DNA of 64,000 nt from Seriola aureovittata (GCF_021018895.1 NC_079380.1:3696236-3760235), one strand, 5' to 3'; numbered from the stretch's first letter, positions 1-11,578 are shown. Translations and numbers: made by a program. The notes: a model not told the origin generated them from the sequence alone.

Positions 1-744
1 TCGGACCGGCACACACACAGGTGTACACTCCACCCTGTTCTCCCAGGGAGGGGGATTTATGGTGCATCTCCTCCTTTTCACTTCACTCTGACACTTTCAT
101 TACAAAGTAAAATATCACAGAAATTGGAAATTTCCATCTCCTGGAGAGGCAGTCGCACGGCACGAGAGAATGAGGTGTGCGAGACAGGCGAGCTTTTCAA
201 TAACAAGGTCCATCTTAACACCTGACTAATCCTGACACATGACAGAGGGGCCCTCGGAAAAGAAGGATGACCCCGTTTCACACCCAGGGTCCCCGGTGGA
301 GCAACTGGATTGTGAATTGGACGAGACCCCCGGGCGATAATGGCCTCTGTGAGTTTCAATTGTAGCTCAAAGGATTAGGAATGAGCTGAGACTTCCTCCA
401 CTGGGGTTTCTCATGCGTGCTGCACAGACTCTCAGCAACTTCAAGGTGCGACTTAAATAAGGTTCCAACTCTGATACCAAACATGTTTTTGCCCAAATAC
501 CCAACATTTATAGTCTAACAGAGTGTTGGAGCCACTGCTAGAATAAAAGGATACTTTGAGAATAAAGTTGAAATATTTGGAGAAGAAAGTTTGAATTTTG
601 TGACAAAAAGTCATAATTTTGAGAGAAGGGTCATATAAGGATAATAAAATAACAGCGCTTAAAGTTCCCATAAACGGTTTACAGCTCTGGTCAGTGTTTC
701 CAGGCTGTGTCACCTTCACGTTATTCTTGAAACATTTCCTTATT

Positions 745-925
745 TCCTTTCCTTTTTTAAGTAAGTCGTCTTTGCTGCTGCATGTAGTTTCTCTCCGGGA
801 GCAAGCGGTGGTGATTGTTGCTTGACAAGAGCTTCAGCCATTGTTGTCTTTATAATACAAGAGGTTATAACACGGCCCCTGATCAGCACTCAGAGGCTGC
901 AGTGAGTCACTTGGAAAGGGACAAG
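745..925 (+). repeat. Dispersed repeat family G, copy 1
   Basis: The segment around GCCATTGTTGTCTTTA, ATACAAGAGGTTATAA and the following CAG-rich part reappears with scattered mismatches at about 21600-21830 on the same strand. Two diverged copies in one window indicate an interspersed repeat. The ends are unclear and no terminal repeats were found. Confidence 0.6.
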
Positions 926-2369
926 ACAGCCCGGGGCTATCTGGTTAGCATGCTAACTACATTAGAAAAAAAACACCTGATAGAGACAAAGAGTTAACAT
1001 TTGTGTTGCCTTTCACCACAGGTGTTTTCATTCACTCTGGCTGATTACACCTCTGGTCATGTTCATGGTGCAGTCACACTGGATTTCACCTCCCATTCAT
1101 TGCCATGTGGAGCAGACAGAGACACATTCAGCTGACCGGCCCTCACTTCAGTCACAGTCACAGTCACAGTTCAGTCTGATGTGAGCTGAGGTTCTCCGCA
1201 TCCAGCTGGTTTGAGACGTGGCGGTGGGACTGAACTCTATAATGTTGTTGTATAACTTCACAGTAAAATTTTACAAGCAGCAGAGAATGAGAGACGCTCC
1301 AAGCCTGTGGGGGCAGTTAGAGAGGTTAATAACACTTAAATGTTTGATAAAACGCTGCACAATTCACACCTGTGATGTTGCTAGCTCCTGCAATTTGTTT
1401 ACTCTTTCCTATTCCTACAGCTTTGTGTTCAATTTCAGCAGGTGGAGTTTTAGTCTGACTGCAGCTTGATGTGTGACTGGTGATGTGTGACTGCCAGTGG
1501 CTGCATTAATTCCCAGTGGCCTTGATTCTTGGGGGCCACACACACACCCACCCACCCACACACACACACACACATGCAGACTATTGGCAGACCCTAAAAT
1601 TCACAGATGTCACCTATACGTCTCATGTACAGACACTACAACATACAGATGTTCCCTGAATGTCTCACATGCAGGAAGCGGGTAGATACTAGCTGCAGCA
1701 CCGATCATCATCACCCACCTAGAGGGGTTTTGGGGGAACAGCAGTGTTCTGTATAGTGTCTTTATGAGGAAGTTAAAGGGGCTTTATCATTGTCGTGCTA
1801 ATACGAGGCTCCTTTTCCCCTTGGGGGCCCTGAACATTTGCCTGGTTTGCCTCTGCCGCTCTGGTGACTGCACCATTAGCCTGAGGTGAAACAAGGCAAC
1901 TTCAATGCACTTATAAGAATGATAACAGAGGTGTGCGTCCTACCCAAACGGATGCAAAGAGCTGAAAGGAGAGTGAAGGATGTGTCAGTCAAATCCAGTT
2001 TATACACACTCATACTGTCCCGAGCACCTGTGTGGGTGGATTATGGGTATGAGCGGCTGTCAGAGACAGAGGTTCTCTCTGAATGAACCATAACCAGTTT
2101 TTCTCACCAGCTTTTAACCACTAGTTTCAGTAACATGGAGCTTTGCAGCATGGAGCAATGTTTTTCAAAGAGGCTGAAAGGCATCACAGGAGGACAATCT
2201 ATCCGTCTTCTAGTTCCTGCTGTCTGTCCCTCATCTGTCACTTTCCCGCTCTCCCTCTCTCCACAGCTGCGACCATCAATCTCGTCCGCCTCTACTGTAA
2301 CGGGCGACTCTGTGTGCAGAGAGTGCAGACTGCAGATTTACAACATCAGCCTCGCTGTCCGAGCCTCGG

Positions 2370-2388
2370 ACTCTCTCTCTCTCTCTAT

Positions 2389-2417
<29 letters not shown>
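2370..2417. repeat. (CT)n(CA)n compound microsatellite
   Basis: A CT run is followed directly by a CA run. The apparent open frames across it encode Ser-Leu and Thr-His strings and are artefacts of the repeat. Confidence 0.9.
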
Positions 2418-2421
<4 letters not shown>

Positions 2422-4002
2422 CTACAGATCTCAGCCCTCAGAACTTGTGCCCTTGAAAAAGATATCTGCAGAAAACAAAAAAAGAACAATACAAGGTGGT
2501 GACTCGAATGCAGCACCAGTCTCACGAAATGAAACCGTCAAAGTAATGAAATTCTCTTAGAGAGCAATAGTTTCAGTGCAGGGAAGTGCGGTCGAGCTGA
2601 TGTATGTTCCTCGTATTGTGAGAAAAAAAAGATGTTTACTTCAGCACCTTTACTTAGTTTTGACGGCAGCTGTGTGTCGTCTTCACCGTGGAGGACCGCG
2701 GGACACGAGGCAGTTTTTCTCTGGGACAAATCACAGCCACATCAAATCCAGTGCGTTACAAACTGCGCAGGATGCAGCTTAAATCTGACCCAGCTGTGTA
2801 AATGCTGTTGCAAGTGTAGGTGAAGCTCTTTTTTATCTGCAGTTATTTATTTTATTTCCCACACTCATGTAGTTTTCATGCATCCATCCATCCATGCTGC
2901 TGACTGATGATCCACCCTGTCATTCATCTCACTTGCCATTTTTTTTTTCTGGTTTTGCTCTATTTGTTTTCCTTGGCCTACATGAAATGCAACCTTCCAT
3001 CAGTATCAGATTTTTTTCTTACCACCTTCAGACGCCAGTCATCAAATGTCAGTCATTGAAGCACAAAAAAAAAAAACCCTCTCTGAAAACAGGCAGGTTG
3101 TAGTTTTGATGAAGACACACAATGACAAGTCAAAGTACCAGCTTTCACTCACTCACATTCGAAACCTAAAGAAAACGTGTGCCTCACACTTTGCATCGTG
3201 AAGCTGATTTGTTTTTGCTGCTCGAAGCTGAAGAACAGAGCCGTGTCCTATTTTCTGTACCGGTGGCTAATCGCTGTCCAGCCTGAAACAAAGCATCACT
3301 CCCTGTTCCAGTTCCTTCAAAAACACACCGACCACACTGTCAACCCATTTTCCAAGACAGGAAGGTAACGAGGAAGCAAGTAGAAAAGAAACAATACATA
3401 GTCTGCACAGTGATGACATGCAGACATTGTGAAAGGTTTAATTATGCTCGCTGCATGTTATCACCATGTGCTATGCATTCTGTTTTGTGACGCTGTATTG
3501 CTGGAGCCGTCCACGAGTCGAAACCGCATCACCACCACGTCCTGCTGTGCTTTGTCAGCTGAGCACAGCCGCCACATCTCACTGCAGCCTGCACGTTGTC
3601 GTTTCTAATCATAATTCAGTGTTTTTTTATGCTCTTTTTCCTGCAGCAGGGAGCAAACAAATCCATCCGTCCTGTAAAACCATTTTCTGTTTGATGTTAA
3701 CGATCCTGAAAAAAAGTCACTTCAGTGAGATGAATAAGATTCAACCATGAAAATAAAGCTCGACTTTATTGACCTGCTATTCAGATCACTAAGATTTGCA
3801 GAGCGCAGAAATACCTTTAATGCATACTACATAAGTCTAAACAAACAAACTCCTCTGGCCTCTTCCTTCTTCTGTCACTGACTTTTCTACTCAACTTATA
3901 CATGATAGAGAAGAAAACATGAGAGGGAAAGGCTAGAAGAAGAGAAGATGTGAAATGAGGAGCACGTTTTTACTTTCAGATTTTTATTGTAAATACTTGC
4001 AA

Positions 4003-4510
4003 CATTAAAGCTCCATATTTTACAGTCTTCCTTTGTTTTATTTTGAAGTGTTGATCCATAAGAAGATATATTTGTGGTTTTAAGAACCAAAAACCATCTC
4101 AGTGTAGTTTTACATCTCCTCTCTCAGGCTTCTCTCTGGAGCTCTAGTAACAGCAGGTTGATGAGCCAATCAGAAGAGAGGAGGCTCTGAGCCTCTCCTC
4201 TGATTGGCTGACTGTTTTCTGAGTCACTGAATAAATATACAGCAGATTTCAGGTAAACACTCAGAGAAACCAAATCCTGCAAGGTTGGATGATGGGTCCA
4301 GGTGGGCGGGGCTTGGGGCGTGGCTGAGAGTGGCTACTGCTTTGTTGTGACATCACAAAGTTCCAGAATTTCTGACGGCTGGTTTTAAGGCTCAGTTCCT
4401 GAATACAGGCTGTGTGCATCTCTCTGTGGACTGAGGCTTTGATACTTTCACAGTATTTGTATAGAACCTAGACCTGATCTATAATCAAACAACACATGGA
4501 CATCTGAATT
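4003..4510 (+). mobile_element. MITE-like element, family A copy 1 (TTAA-flanked)
   Basis: This roughly 500-bp unit starts at ATTAAAGCTCCATATTTT and matches 37304-37797 almost throughout. Fuller copies of the family end in ATATGGGACCTTTAA, the inverted form of the start, with TTAA at both ends. TTAA target sites are typical of piggyBac and Kolobok superfamilies; I cannot choose between them. The right end of this copy is lost after ACACATGGACATCTG. It contains an imperfect hairpin at 4164-4209 with CCAAT/ATTGG arms and a GC-box-like stretch at 4306-4324. No transposase frame is present, so it is non-autonomous. Confidence 0.7.
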
Positions 4511-5215
4511 GAAGCATCTGATGTTTTACTGAATTGTCATCCACTGCTCTCATTTAAAACAAACGCGTATGGAGTAAGTTTTGAGCCACAGCTGACATTG
4601 GTCCTTCAGGGATCCTCCCCGCTGAAGCACCAGTTGTCCTCTGGTGGAGTTGAATAGATGAGTCGAGTCGGAGCGAGCTGAGACGAGCTGAGACGAGACA
4701 GAGCAGCAGGTGTTGGAGCCGTTCAAGTCCCATTCCACTTGAGAAACAGCTCATCTGTATCCCATGAAAGCAGCAGCAGGTGTGAAATTAAATTATGACT
4801 TCAGTGATTTGAAGTACAAGCACGGGCCTGTTGTGCCGCTCTGCTCTCTGAAGGTTGGTCTGCACGGCTGCAGTGATTGCTGGAGTTACACTGATGCCAC
4901 AGCACTTACATCACTGCACAAGCATCTTATTATGAGGCAGGTTAAGCTGTCAAAAGCCAAACATTGTGCCCTGAGGGAAAAAAGGACTGAGGTGCAGTTA
5001 CAACCCTGTGAGCAGAGGTCTGATTTCACTGAGAAAACTGTCCACTACCTGCTCAGCAGCAAACAGCAGAGAGACACAGTCAGCAGCTAGCTGGTGAACA
5101 TATTGCAGCATTTAGATTGTTAGTTAGTTAGTTAGTTGGGAATGTTTTCAATCAGGTGAACGCAAAAACAACAGCAAATGAATGCTGCTGTTGCTCCATG
5201 TGTAAATAAACCATC

Positions 5216-5452
5216 CCAGATAGCAAAATGAACCTTCTGCCTGGGTCCTCAGCCCGAGTCTGGCCCATTTACTTCCTGGGCAGAGTCTGGATGTTATACT
5301 GACAGCCAGAAGATTTTCTGTGTGTGTGCCAGAATTGGTCCAGCTGTGGAAGGAGCATCTTACAATTGCACTGTAGGGCCAGATTCGGGCATATACTGGC
5401 ACAGAGGAAAAACAAGGATGTGGCCCAAATATGGGCAGGATTTGTTTTGCTA
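5216..5452. mobile_element. MITE-like element, family F copy 1
   Basis: The unit begins AGATAGCAAAATGAA and ends TTTTGCTATGTAG, giving an inverted terminal repeat of ATAGCAAAA. The interior is rich in GGCCCA/TGGGCC words and matches 62685-62837 in the opposite orientation. No protein is encoded. The superfamily is not assigned because the target-site duplication is not clear. Confidence 0.6.
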
Positions 5453-5619
5453 TGTAGGCTTCTTTTTAGGCAGAATGATGGCTGATAAAAACAGAAGCAA
5501 AGTAGACCTACAATGAAGCACCTTGGATTCAGAAGAGTTATGGTGAACCTGGAGGCTCTTCACAGTATTACTGTAAATCACACAGTGTGTGCACAAGGGA
5601 GAAAAAAACTGAATGACTG

Positions 5620-5653
5620 AACCGGAACCGGAACCGGAACCGGAACCAGAACC
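5620..5653. repeat. (CCGGAA)n hexanucleotide repeat
   Basis: Several tandem copies of the hexamer CCGGAA/CGGAAC, decaying to CAGAAC at the right. Confidence 0.85.
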
Positions 5654-5779
5654 ACAGAACCAGACAAACTCTGTGTGGATTGAAAGGCCTCTTACCTCTA
5701 TAGCTGCCTCCTAGACAGAGCAGCAATACAGACAGACACACACACAAAGCACCAACAGGAAGTTTTTCACTTTTAAACT

Positions 5780-6020
5780 GTAACTTAGAATCTGGCCCAC
5801 ACATGGGCCACATGCTTGTTTTCTCCTGGCCCGCCTGGTTCCATGGCCCAACATGATTCCCAGATGCTACTTCCACATATGGACCAATTGAGGCGCACAC
5901 ACATATCTTCTGACTGTCATCCAATACCAGAGGATAACAGACAGAATCTGTCCAGATGTGGAAGTATATGGGCCAGCCTCGGGCCGGGGACCCAGACACG
6001 TGTTAGGCCAGAAGTTTTAA
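5780..6020. mobile_element. Family F copy 2, diverged
   Basis: It shares with copies 1 and 3 the words CAGATGCTACTTCCACAT, GGACCAATTG and GGCCAGAAGTTT in the same order. The terminal ATAGCAAAA is degraded. It lies about 330 bp from copy 1. Confidence 0.55.
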
Positions 6021-6487
6021 ATCAAACAGGAGGAAACAGTGTATTTGTTGGGGACTATTTCAGCGGCATATTAATCCACATTTGGTGCTGTAGTGAGTAT
6101 TTGTTGCAACTGGAAAGTGTGTTTGGGACTGAGTCAAAATAAACTACAGTGTGTGTGTTCATAGTGATGAAGGAACATGTCACCCAGTGACAAAGTGTGG
6201 CTCAGTGATGTGTTTTTAATAGTGTTTGAACGATGCAGCTCTGTGGTTCAGAGGAATAAGATAAATCGGGCTTTGACACACACAATACTTATTATTCTTT
6301 AAAGTTTTTTGGTGATGGCTGCCATCTAAACCCCATGCTTGCACCCCCATCCCTATAAACCTCAGCAGATGGGGGCTTCTGAAGTACATCTTTGAAAAGT
6401 AAAACATCTGATCATAAAAATAATCAGCAGTTGCAGCATTTGAATGGAAACTGAAGCACATAAGTACTTCTGACTGCTCCTTTTTGC

Positions 6488-6489
<2 letters not shown>

Positions 6490-6533
<44 letters not shown>
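6490..6533. repeat. (GT)n microsatellite
   Basis: An uninterrupted GT run. Overlapping minus-strand frames encoding Thr-His strings are artefacts. Confidence 0.9.
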
Positions 6534-6536
<3 letters not shown>

Positions 6537-6907
6537 GCTAATAAAAGTTGTGTGGAACCAATTAGAAGCATCCACACCGTCTGACTCGGAGGCCGTTTTA
6601 TATCGACCCACAGCAGGCAACATTTAGTTTGCATCATTAGTTTACATTTGTTTGTGTCACATTGGTTCAATTTGACTTCCTCTGCCCAGACTTAAACTGT
6701 CCACGCACAAGTCCCAGTTACCCTGGTACGTACATAAATATATGGGTTAAATTCAGATTTAGAGGCGCTTTCCACTTCGACAAGAATGACAATTCTCAGA
6801 GTAACATATTTGTAATTTAGGGGGAAACTTTTGGCATAAAACCTGTCGAAGATAATGGTGTAAGATAATGGAAATCCTGGCATTGGCCTTCAGAAAGTCA
6901 TTTTGGT

Positions 6908-7953
6908 TGTTGGGACTCAGTCATTCAATAGACCAAATGTTTCTTTGCTCCACTGGACAAAGGAATTCACACTCCACAGTTCCTCACGGTTCACACCTGG
7001 GGATGACCCTTCCCCCCAAGGACCCCACTGGCCAGCCAGTGTGGGCCAGCGTGTGACATGTGACCCCCAAGGGTGTCACCAAACAAAACCAGTCTTCTAG
7101 ACCCCTTCTCGCTCTCTTCCCTTCTTGGCTTGCTCTGGAGAGCAGCTCCAGCCCTCTCCTCTCGGTTCTTCAAAGGGCAACAAGGCCCCAGCCCAGGTCA
7201 GCTCTGCTACCTGAGAAACTAGCTCTCTCGCCGGCCTGCAACCAGCAGCCTGCAAACACTCTTCTCCTCCACAACAGCGACCTGCTTCGGATTAACTGTG
7301 AGTGAACCAAATCCTCTTCAGAATCAGCGGCTACAACACAAGGCCAGCTGATTTTCCAAGCAACAGGAGTCGTAGCAGAGTTAGCATGGAACAGCTAACT
7401 CTGTGAGGAGAACAAAGGAGATACCAGCAAGCAACACAGCCAGACAGGACTTTACTCCACCAGGAAACCCCCCAAACTCACTGGACTTTACAAGACACTG
7501 GAAAGGACCTCTTTGCTTGTTCCAAGGATTGGGTAACGTTAACGGACTGGGCCTTACCTCTCCCAGCACAGCATAGCACAGCATAGCTAATCAGCAGAAG
7601 CCTTAACTTGTTAATGTACTTGTTGATTGATGTCTTGTTGTTGTAATGTTTGCTTAAGTTGTGGTCAGTCATACAGTTAATCGAGTACTCGTATGTTCAC
7701 ACACATAGCAGTACGTCTCAGTCCTAGAACCTGCATGAAGCTAACCTTCCCCCTCTAACCTGGTACCTTTAGATTACATGAGCTAGGCTAACAAAGAAAC
7801 TCACACCTCCCCTCTCACACACACTAGGTGGTCTCAGCGGCCATTTTAGTAGTTTCTTTGTTTACCGCCATCTTTGTAGTCTTCTTTGTTCAGGTCATGT
7901 GGTCACAGTGACCACTTTGAGTCGGCCATCTTGCCTTTGTCTGTGTCCCCACA

Positions 7954-8000
<47 letters not shown>

Positions 8001-8517
8001 GTATATGCTAGATTAGACATTGTACTTTACTCTGCTCCATTGTAAATAAATGCCTTTTAAGTATAACTACTGGTGTCTTTAATGTTGCACAAGCGTGAAT
8101 ATTGCCAACCTCTACTCGGTAGAATTCCAATCCTTCAACTGTAATTTACTATTGGTTTGGTAATTTGGTAATAGTTAGTAAGCTAATGGTTAATCAGAGT
8201 TCCAGATTAATGGTAATAAATTGAGACTAAAACCATATTGGCTATTTTGCCTATTAGTTTAGGCTGGTGCCCCGTGAACTTTAATTCATTTTAAAGATAT
8301 TATTTAATATTAATATTTTTAATATTAATATTTCCTTAATTTGTGATAGCCAATAAATTGATAAACAACCAAAATCTAACACATTTGGTGTCCAGCTCAT
8401 GAGGTAGAGTACTGTTAACATAATGGTGCCGCCCGGGTGAGGCCGAGTACTAATGATGCCCCCGTGTGAGGCCGAGTAATAATGATTTCCAGTTACTAAT
8501 AGAGCTCAGACCCAACA
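6908..8517 (+). repeat. 5' LTR
   Basis: 1610 bp, TG...CA, near-identical to 11579-13187. It contains a CA microsatellite (about 7954-7998), an AATAAA at 8045-8050 that could serve as polyadenylation signal, an AT-rich palindromic stretch around 8308-8334 and three YY1-like sites between 7839 and 7933. Its right end carries several copies of a PBS-like motif. Small open frames such as 7060-7305 recur in both LTRs only because the LTRs are copies; they show no protein features. Confidence 0.95.
7839..7933. promoter_or_regulatory. Cluster of three YY1-like sites in the 5' LTR
   Basis: GGCCATTTT (7839-7847), CCGCCATCTT (7865-7874) and CGGCCATCTTG (7923-7933) each match the YY1 core GCCATNTT. The same three lie in the 3' LTR at 12505-12513, 12531-12540 and 12589-12599. 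Use by YY1 is inferred from motif only. Confidence 0.5.
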
Positions 8518-9378
8518 TAATGGTGCCCCGTGTGAGGCCGAGTAATATTGGCAAATATTCATAATTGTGCAATATTAAATTCATAATTTGGCCAAAACCG
8601 CAAAGGTTGAAAAAATTTTTTTAGTCCACCACAGGAGTAAATGTCCAGGTGTACTTACAAACAAGTGCACTGTGGTGAGAATTGGTTTACTAATTTTACC
8701 TTAAGTAATATTAGACGTCCTCCAGTTATTAATAGCTAACACTTAAGCCTTAGTATCAAGAGCCTGCTATTGTTGCTAACAATTCCAGTTGAGTTTATTC
8801 TGTAGGAAATGTAAGAACCTCAGTTCAGCATTTGAATACCACGTGTTCAATGCTATCTAGTAAAGCTGTCAGAATTGCTGCTCCCTTTAACATTAAACAC
8901 TGTGTGCCGACAGCCCTGTGTAACACAGAGAGCTTATACCTGGCTGTTACTGCCAAGCATTTCAGCCTGAGTAAGAAATAGAGCCTGAGATAGAGCCACA
9001 GCGTGCTACCAGCCCTGTGAAACCCAAGTTCTGCACCTAGCTGTTACTGCCTTGCATTACAGCCTGAGTCAACTTGAAGAGATAATCTTTGGACTGTTAC
9101 TGCCTTGCATCTCAGTCATTGCTTTTTGAAACATTTCTTAAGCAGACAGTAAACCTGCACTTGCCTTTACTGTCCTTAATCTTTATGCCCACTAGTGTAG
9201 CTGCCCCTCCTCCACAGGAAGCTACCCCCCATAGTGTAGGCCACTGCATTGTTTAGTTAGGCTAGTGTACTGCCAAACTACACTACAAGGTGTCTGCCAG
9301 CGCAACACCGCAGCCAACTATATTGCCTTCTTGTTTTGTGAAAAACTTGTTTAACCTCCCTCTTTCCCAGACACAACA
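8518..9378 (+). other. Leader region of the LTR element (PBS and untranslated leader)
   Basis: This lies between the 5' LTR and the Gag start codon. TGGTGCCCCGTGTGAGGC at 8521-8538 begins with TGG, the complement of a tRNA CCA end, three bases after the LTR, and is the PBS candidate; I do not assign the tRNA. Further on, a unit resembling GCTGTTACTGCCTTGCATT followed by CAGCCTGAGT occurs at 8943-8973, 9040-9069 and, shortened, at 9093-9119. These may have a role in packaging or translation, which is a guess. Confidence 0.7.
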
Positions 9379-11136
9379 ATGGAGAACTCCTGTGTAGAGC
9401 AGTTTATTTCTTCCCTAGCACAGAGCCTGAAGCCTGGCTACCTAGAATTTATCAGCAAGTTAAATTCCAGTGAGTGCAGTAAAGAAATAGACTTGCTACT
9501 CAGTGACAAAGGTGATGCTCAGACTGCATCCAAAGGCCCATTGTTAAGATGTGTACTGTTGAACTTCCACAGGCAAACCAGCATTTCACTTCAGAGCCAA
9601 GCAGCCCTAGAGGAGGAGGTAAAATCGCTTAGAGCTCAAAATGCTTTTCTCCTCCAGGAAGTTAAGGAAGCTAACAAGAAAGCCATGCGCTACTTAGGAG
9701 ACCTGCATGCAGCAGAGGTAGACCTCTGTTCACACAAGGAAGAATTGTTAAGGGTTAAATCAGAATGCTTTGCTCCACCACGATCGGTCAGTGCTTGTGA
9801 TTCTGGTTTCTCTGCTTCACACTCTTCCCTTAATGACAGGTTAACTCCGCCTCCACTCAGAGGATGGGACAAACTCCCAACTGACCCTAAGTCCTGGGAA
9901 ATGAAGTCAGCTCCTCAACCTCCACTGAGAGACAGAGGTTACACCCACCTGACCTCCCATCTTCCTGAAATTGACACTGAAGAGACAGGTAGTTTATCCG
10001 GTAGAGGATATTCATGTTCCCATCAGCCACTGATGCATAACACTTTCACCTGTGCTCACCCCTCCAACAGAAGGACCAAAACTTTCCCGGACTGTTCAGC
10101 CTCCTCTCTGCACCTCCATGAGAGTGATGACCGCTGTTCAGCTCCTTCCTCTAGTCCAGCTAGCATAGTCTCGCCTTCATCAGTAGGGACCTCACAGTGC
10201 CCCCGCCTCGAAGCGCTTGAGTTATTAGCAAAGGACATTGAACATTTTGATCCAGACAGCTCTGATCAACATATTGAAAACTACTTTAGGGAGTTAGATC
10301 ACAACCTAATTGATTTGCCCCATGCAACCCAAAGGGAGAAAACTAAACTTGTGTGGAAGACCAGCTCAAAAGCAGTCCACAAGTTTATGCAATCACTGCC
10401 TCCCAGTGTCAGAGATGACTACAAAGAGCTCTGTCAAGCACTGACAGAAGAATTCTCTCCTGCTGCGGATGAGATAGAATCTTTGGTTGCAGCCTCACAA
10501 ATCAAACACTCCCGCCATGAACATCCCAATGACTTTTACCAACGTTTGAGGCATGCATATTTTCAGGGTAGGAACACACCAGGCTTAGAGGAGAACTCCA
10601 CCTTCAAGTCTTTGTTCCTACGAAACCTCCATCCCTGTGTACGCACTCATGTTACACTGATGACGCATCAAGGTAAGCCCACCATGCAGGAAATAAAGAA
10701 AATGACAAAAATGGCTTGGGAAACCATGGTTAATTCCAAGGCAAGGGGGAAAACAACTGAGCCTAGCAACTCAAACACCTTAGCGTCACACAGACATGTA
10801 ACCTCAAAAGATCACCCTCAGAACAGATCGAAGGGGGGTGATAAAAGGCCACATATGGGTGCTGAGCGTAACCGCCACGCCCACCAAGTGAGTAGAGATA
10901 GGCACTCCCACAACAGGAGCAGGAGACGGCCTTACGCAGAAATTCTGGCTCAGACACAGGACCAGTCAACACATGGATCAGACAATGACCACGTCATCTC
11001 TGACCATGTTAATTCAGACAGTGACAATGCCTCTGAATGTTCTTCCTTCAGCTACTCAAAGTGCTACAGCTTTGTGCCACAGGTTAAAGAAAACTTAAAG
11101 CACCGGCGCTCCAGAGTTCGCCGCACTGAGTACTGA
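9379..11136 (+). CDS. Gag-like structural protein of LTR retrotransposon
   Basis: This 585-residue frame is intact from an ATG in good context (acaacaATGg) to TGA. Residues about 74-130 form a likely coiled coil with leucine and glutamate heptads. Residues about 140-270 are Ser/Pro/His-rich and low in complexity. Residues about 275-455 look like a Ty3/Gypsy-type retrotransposon Gag capsid domain: helical, with the motifs YFRELD, QSLPPSVRDDY, LTEEFSP, DFYQRLRHAYFQG and FLRNLHP. The tail from about 455 is rich in His, Arg and Lys, with no CCHC zinc knuckle, so RNA binding may rest on basic charge. The protein would assemble particles around the element RNA in the cytoplasm. There is no pol frame downstream. 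The flanking, almost identical LTRs argue for a mobile element rather than a domesticated host gene. The family call is by motif resemblance, without a search. Confidence 0.85.
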   Translation: MENSCVEQFISSLAQSLKPGYLEFISKLNSSECSKEIDLLLSDKGDAQTASKGPLLRCVLLNFHRQTSISLQSQAALEEEVKSLRAQNAFLLQEVKEANKKAMRYLGDLHAAEVDLCSHKEELLRVKSECFAPPRSVSACDSGFSASHSSLNDRLTPPPLRGWDKLPTDPKSWEMKSAPQPPLRDRGYTHLTSHLPEIDTEETGSLSGRGYSCSHQPLMHNTFTCAHPSNRRTKTFPDCSASSLHLHESDDRCSAPSSSPASIVSPSSVGTSQCPRLEALELLAKDIEHFDPDSSDQHIENYFRELDHNLIDLPHATQREKTKLVWKTSSKAVHKFMQSLPPSVRDDYKELCQALTEEFSPAADEIESLVAASQIKHSRHEHPNDFYQRLRHAYFQGRNTPGLEENSTFKSLFLRNLHPCVRTHVTLMTHQGKPTMQEIKKMTKMAWETMVNSKARGKTTEPSNSNTLASHRHVTSKDHPQNRSKGGDKRPHMGAERNRHAHQVSRDRHSHNRSRRRPYAEILAQTQDQSTHGSDNDHVISDHVNSDSDNASECSSFSYSKCYSFVPQVKENLKHRRSRVRRTEY

Positions 11137-11565
11137 CAGTAAGTAGGCTCAGGGTACCCTACACTCTTCCAGATGGACACAATGGGTTTGTCAGCAGCAG
11201 CAGCAGCAAACTAAATTCTGAATCAAATCAGATACAAGTTTAGGACACTGCATATACATGGCACACTCACCCAGACACTCCAAATCTTGTCATTCTAGGT
11301 GCCACCCTCTATATCTCACCTTAACAAACTAACATCACTGACTTTCCAGTCCTCACTAACACCATGAGTAACTAGGAAACATGTTAGTTGTTTTACACTA
11401 TTCGATCATTGTGGTTATTATCTGAATTCTGCCTTGTAACCTGATTGTTCTTGCTTAGCCAAGATAGATAGTGTTGACAAATGCCCGGATGTTACCCGTT
11501 GAATGAACTGACAAATGGACTATACATTGTGCTCTCAGGATGACACGTCAGGTGGCATCCTGACA

Positions 11566-11578
11566 ACAAAGGGGGGAC
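11566..11578 (+). other. Polypurine tract before the 3' LTR
   Basis: AACAAAGGGGGGAC sits directly before the TG that starts the 3' LTR. A purine run at this position primes plus-strand DNA synthesis in LTR elements, and it fixes the LTR boundary. Confidence 0.85.

Larger units (their letters stand above)
1..6907. other. Gene-free, repeat-rich stretch
   Basis: I see no coding exon here. Open frames are short, have no recognisable domain and often run through CA repeats. The stretch holds one copy of repeat family G (about 745-925), one TTAA-flanked MITE-like copy (4003-4510), two copies of a repeat ending in ATAGCAAAA (5216-5452 and 5780-6020) and several microsatellites. It could be intergenic or part of an intron of a gene lying to the left; the sequence does not decide. 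Confidence 0.6.

Noticed and set aside
7060..7305. An 81-codon frame present identically in two places (also 11731-11976)
   Set aside because: The duplication is explained by the two LTRs. The frame has no domain and lies across the LTR's transcribed region.
8943..9119. The spaced leader repeats as a CRISPR-like array
   Set aside because: The host is a vertebrate, the repeats are degenerate and the spacing is irregular.
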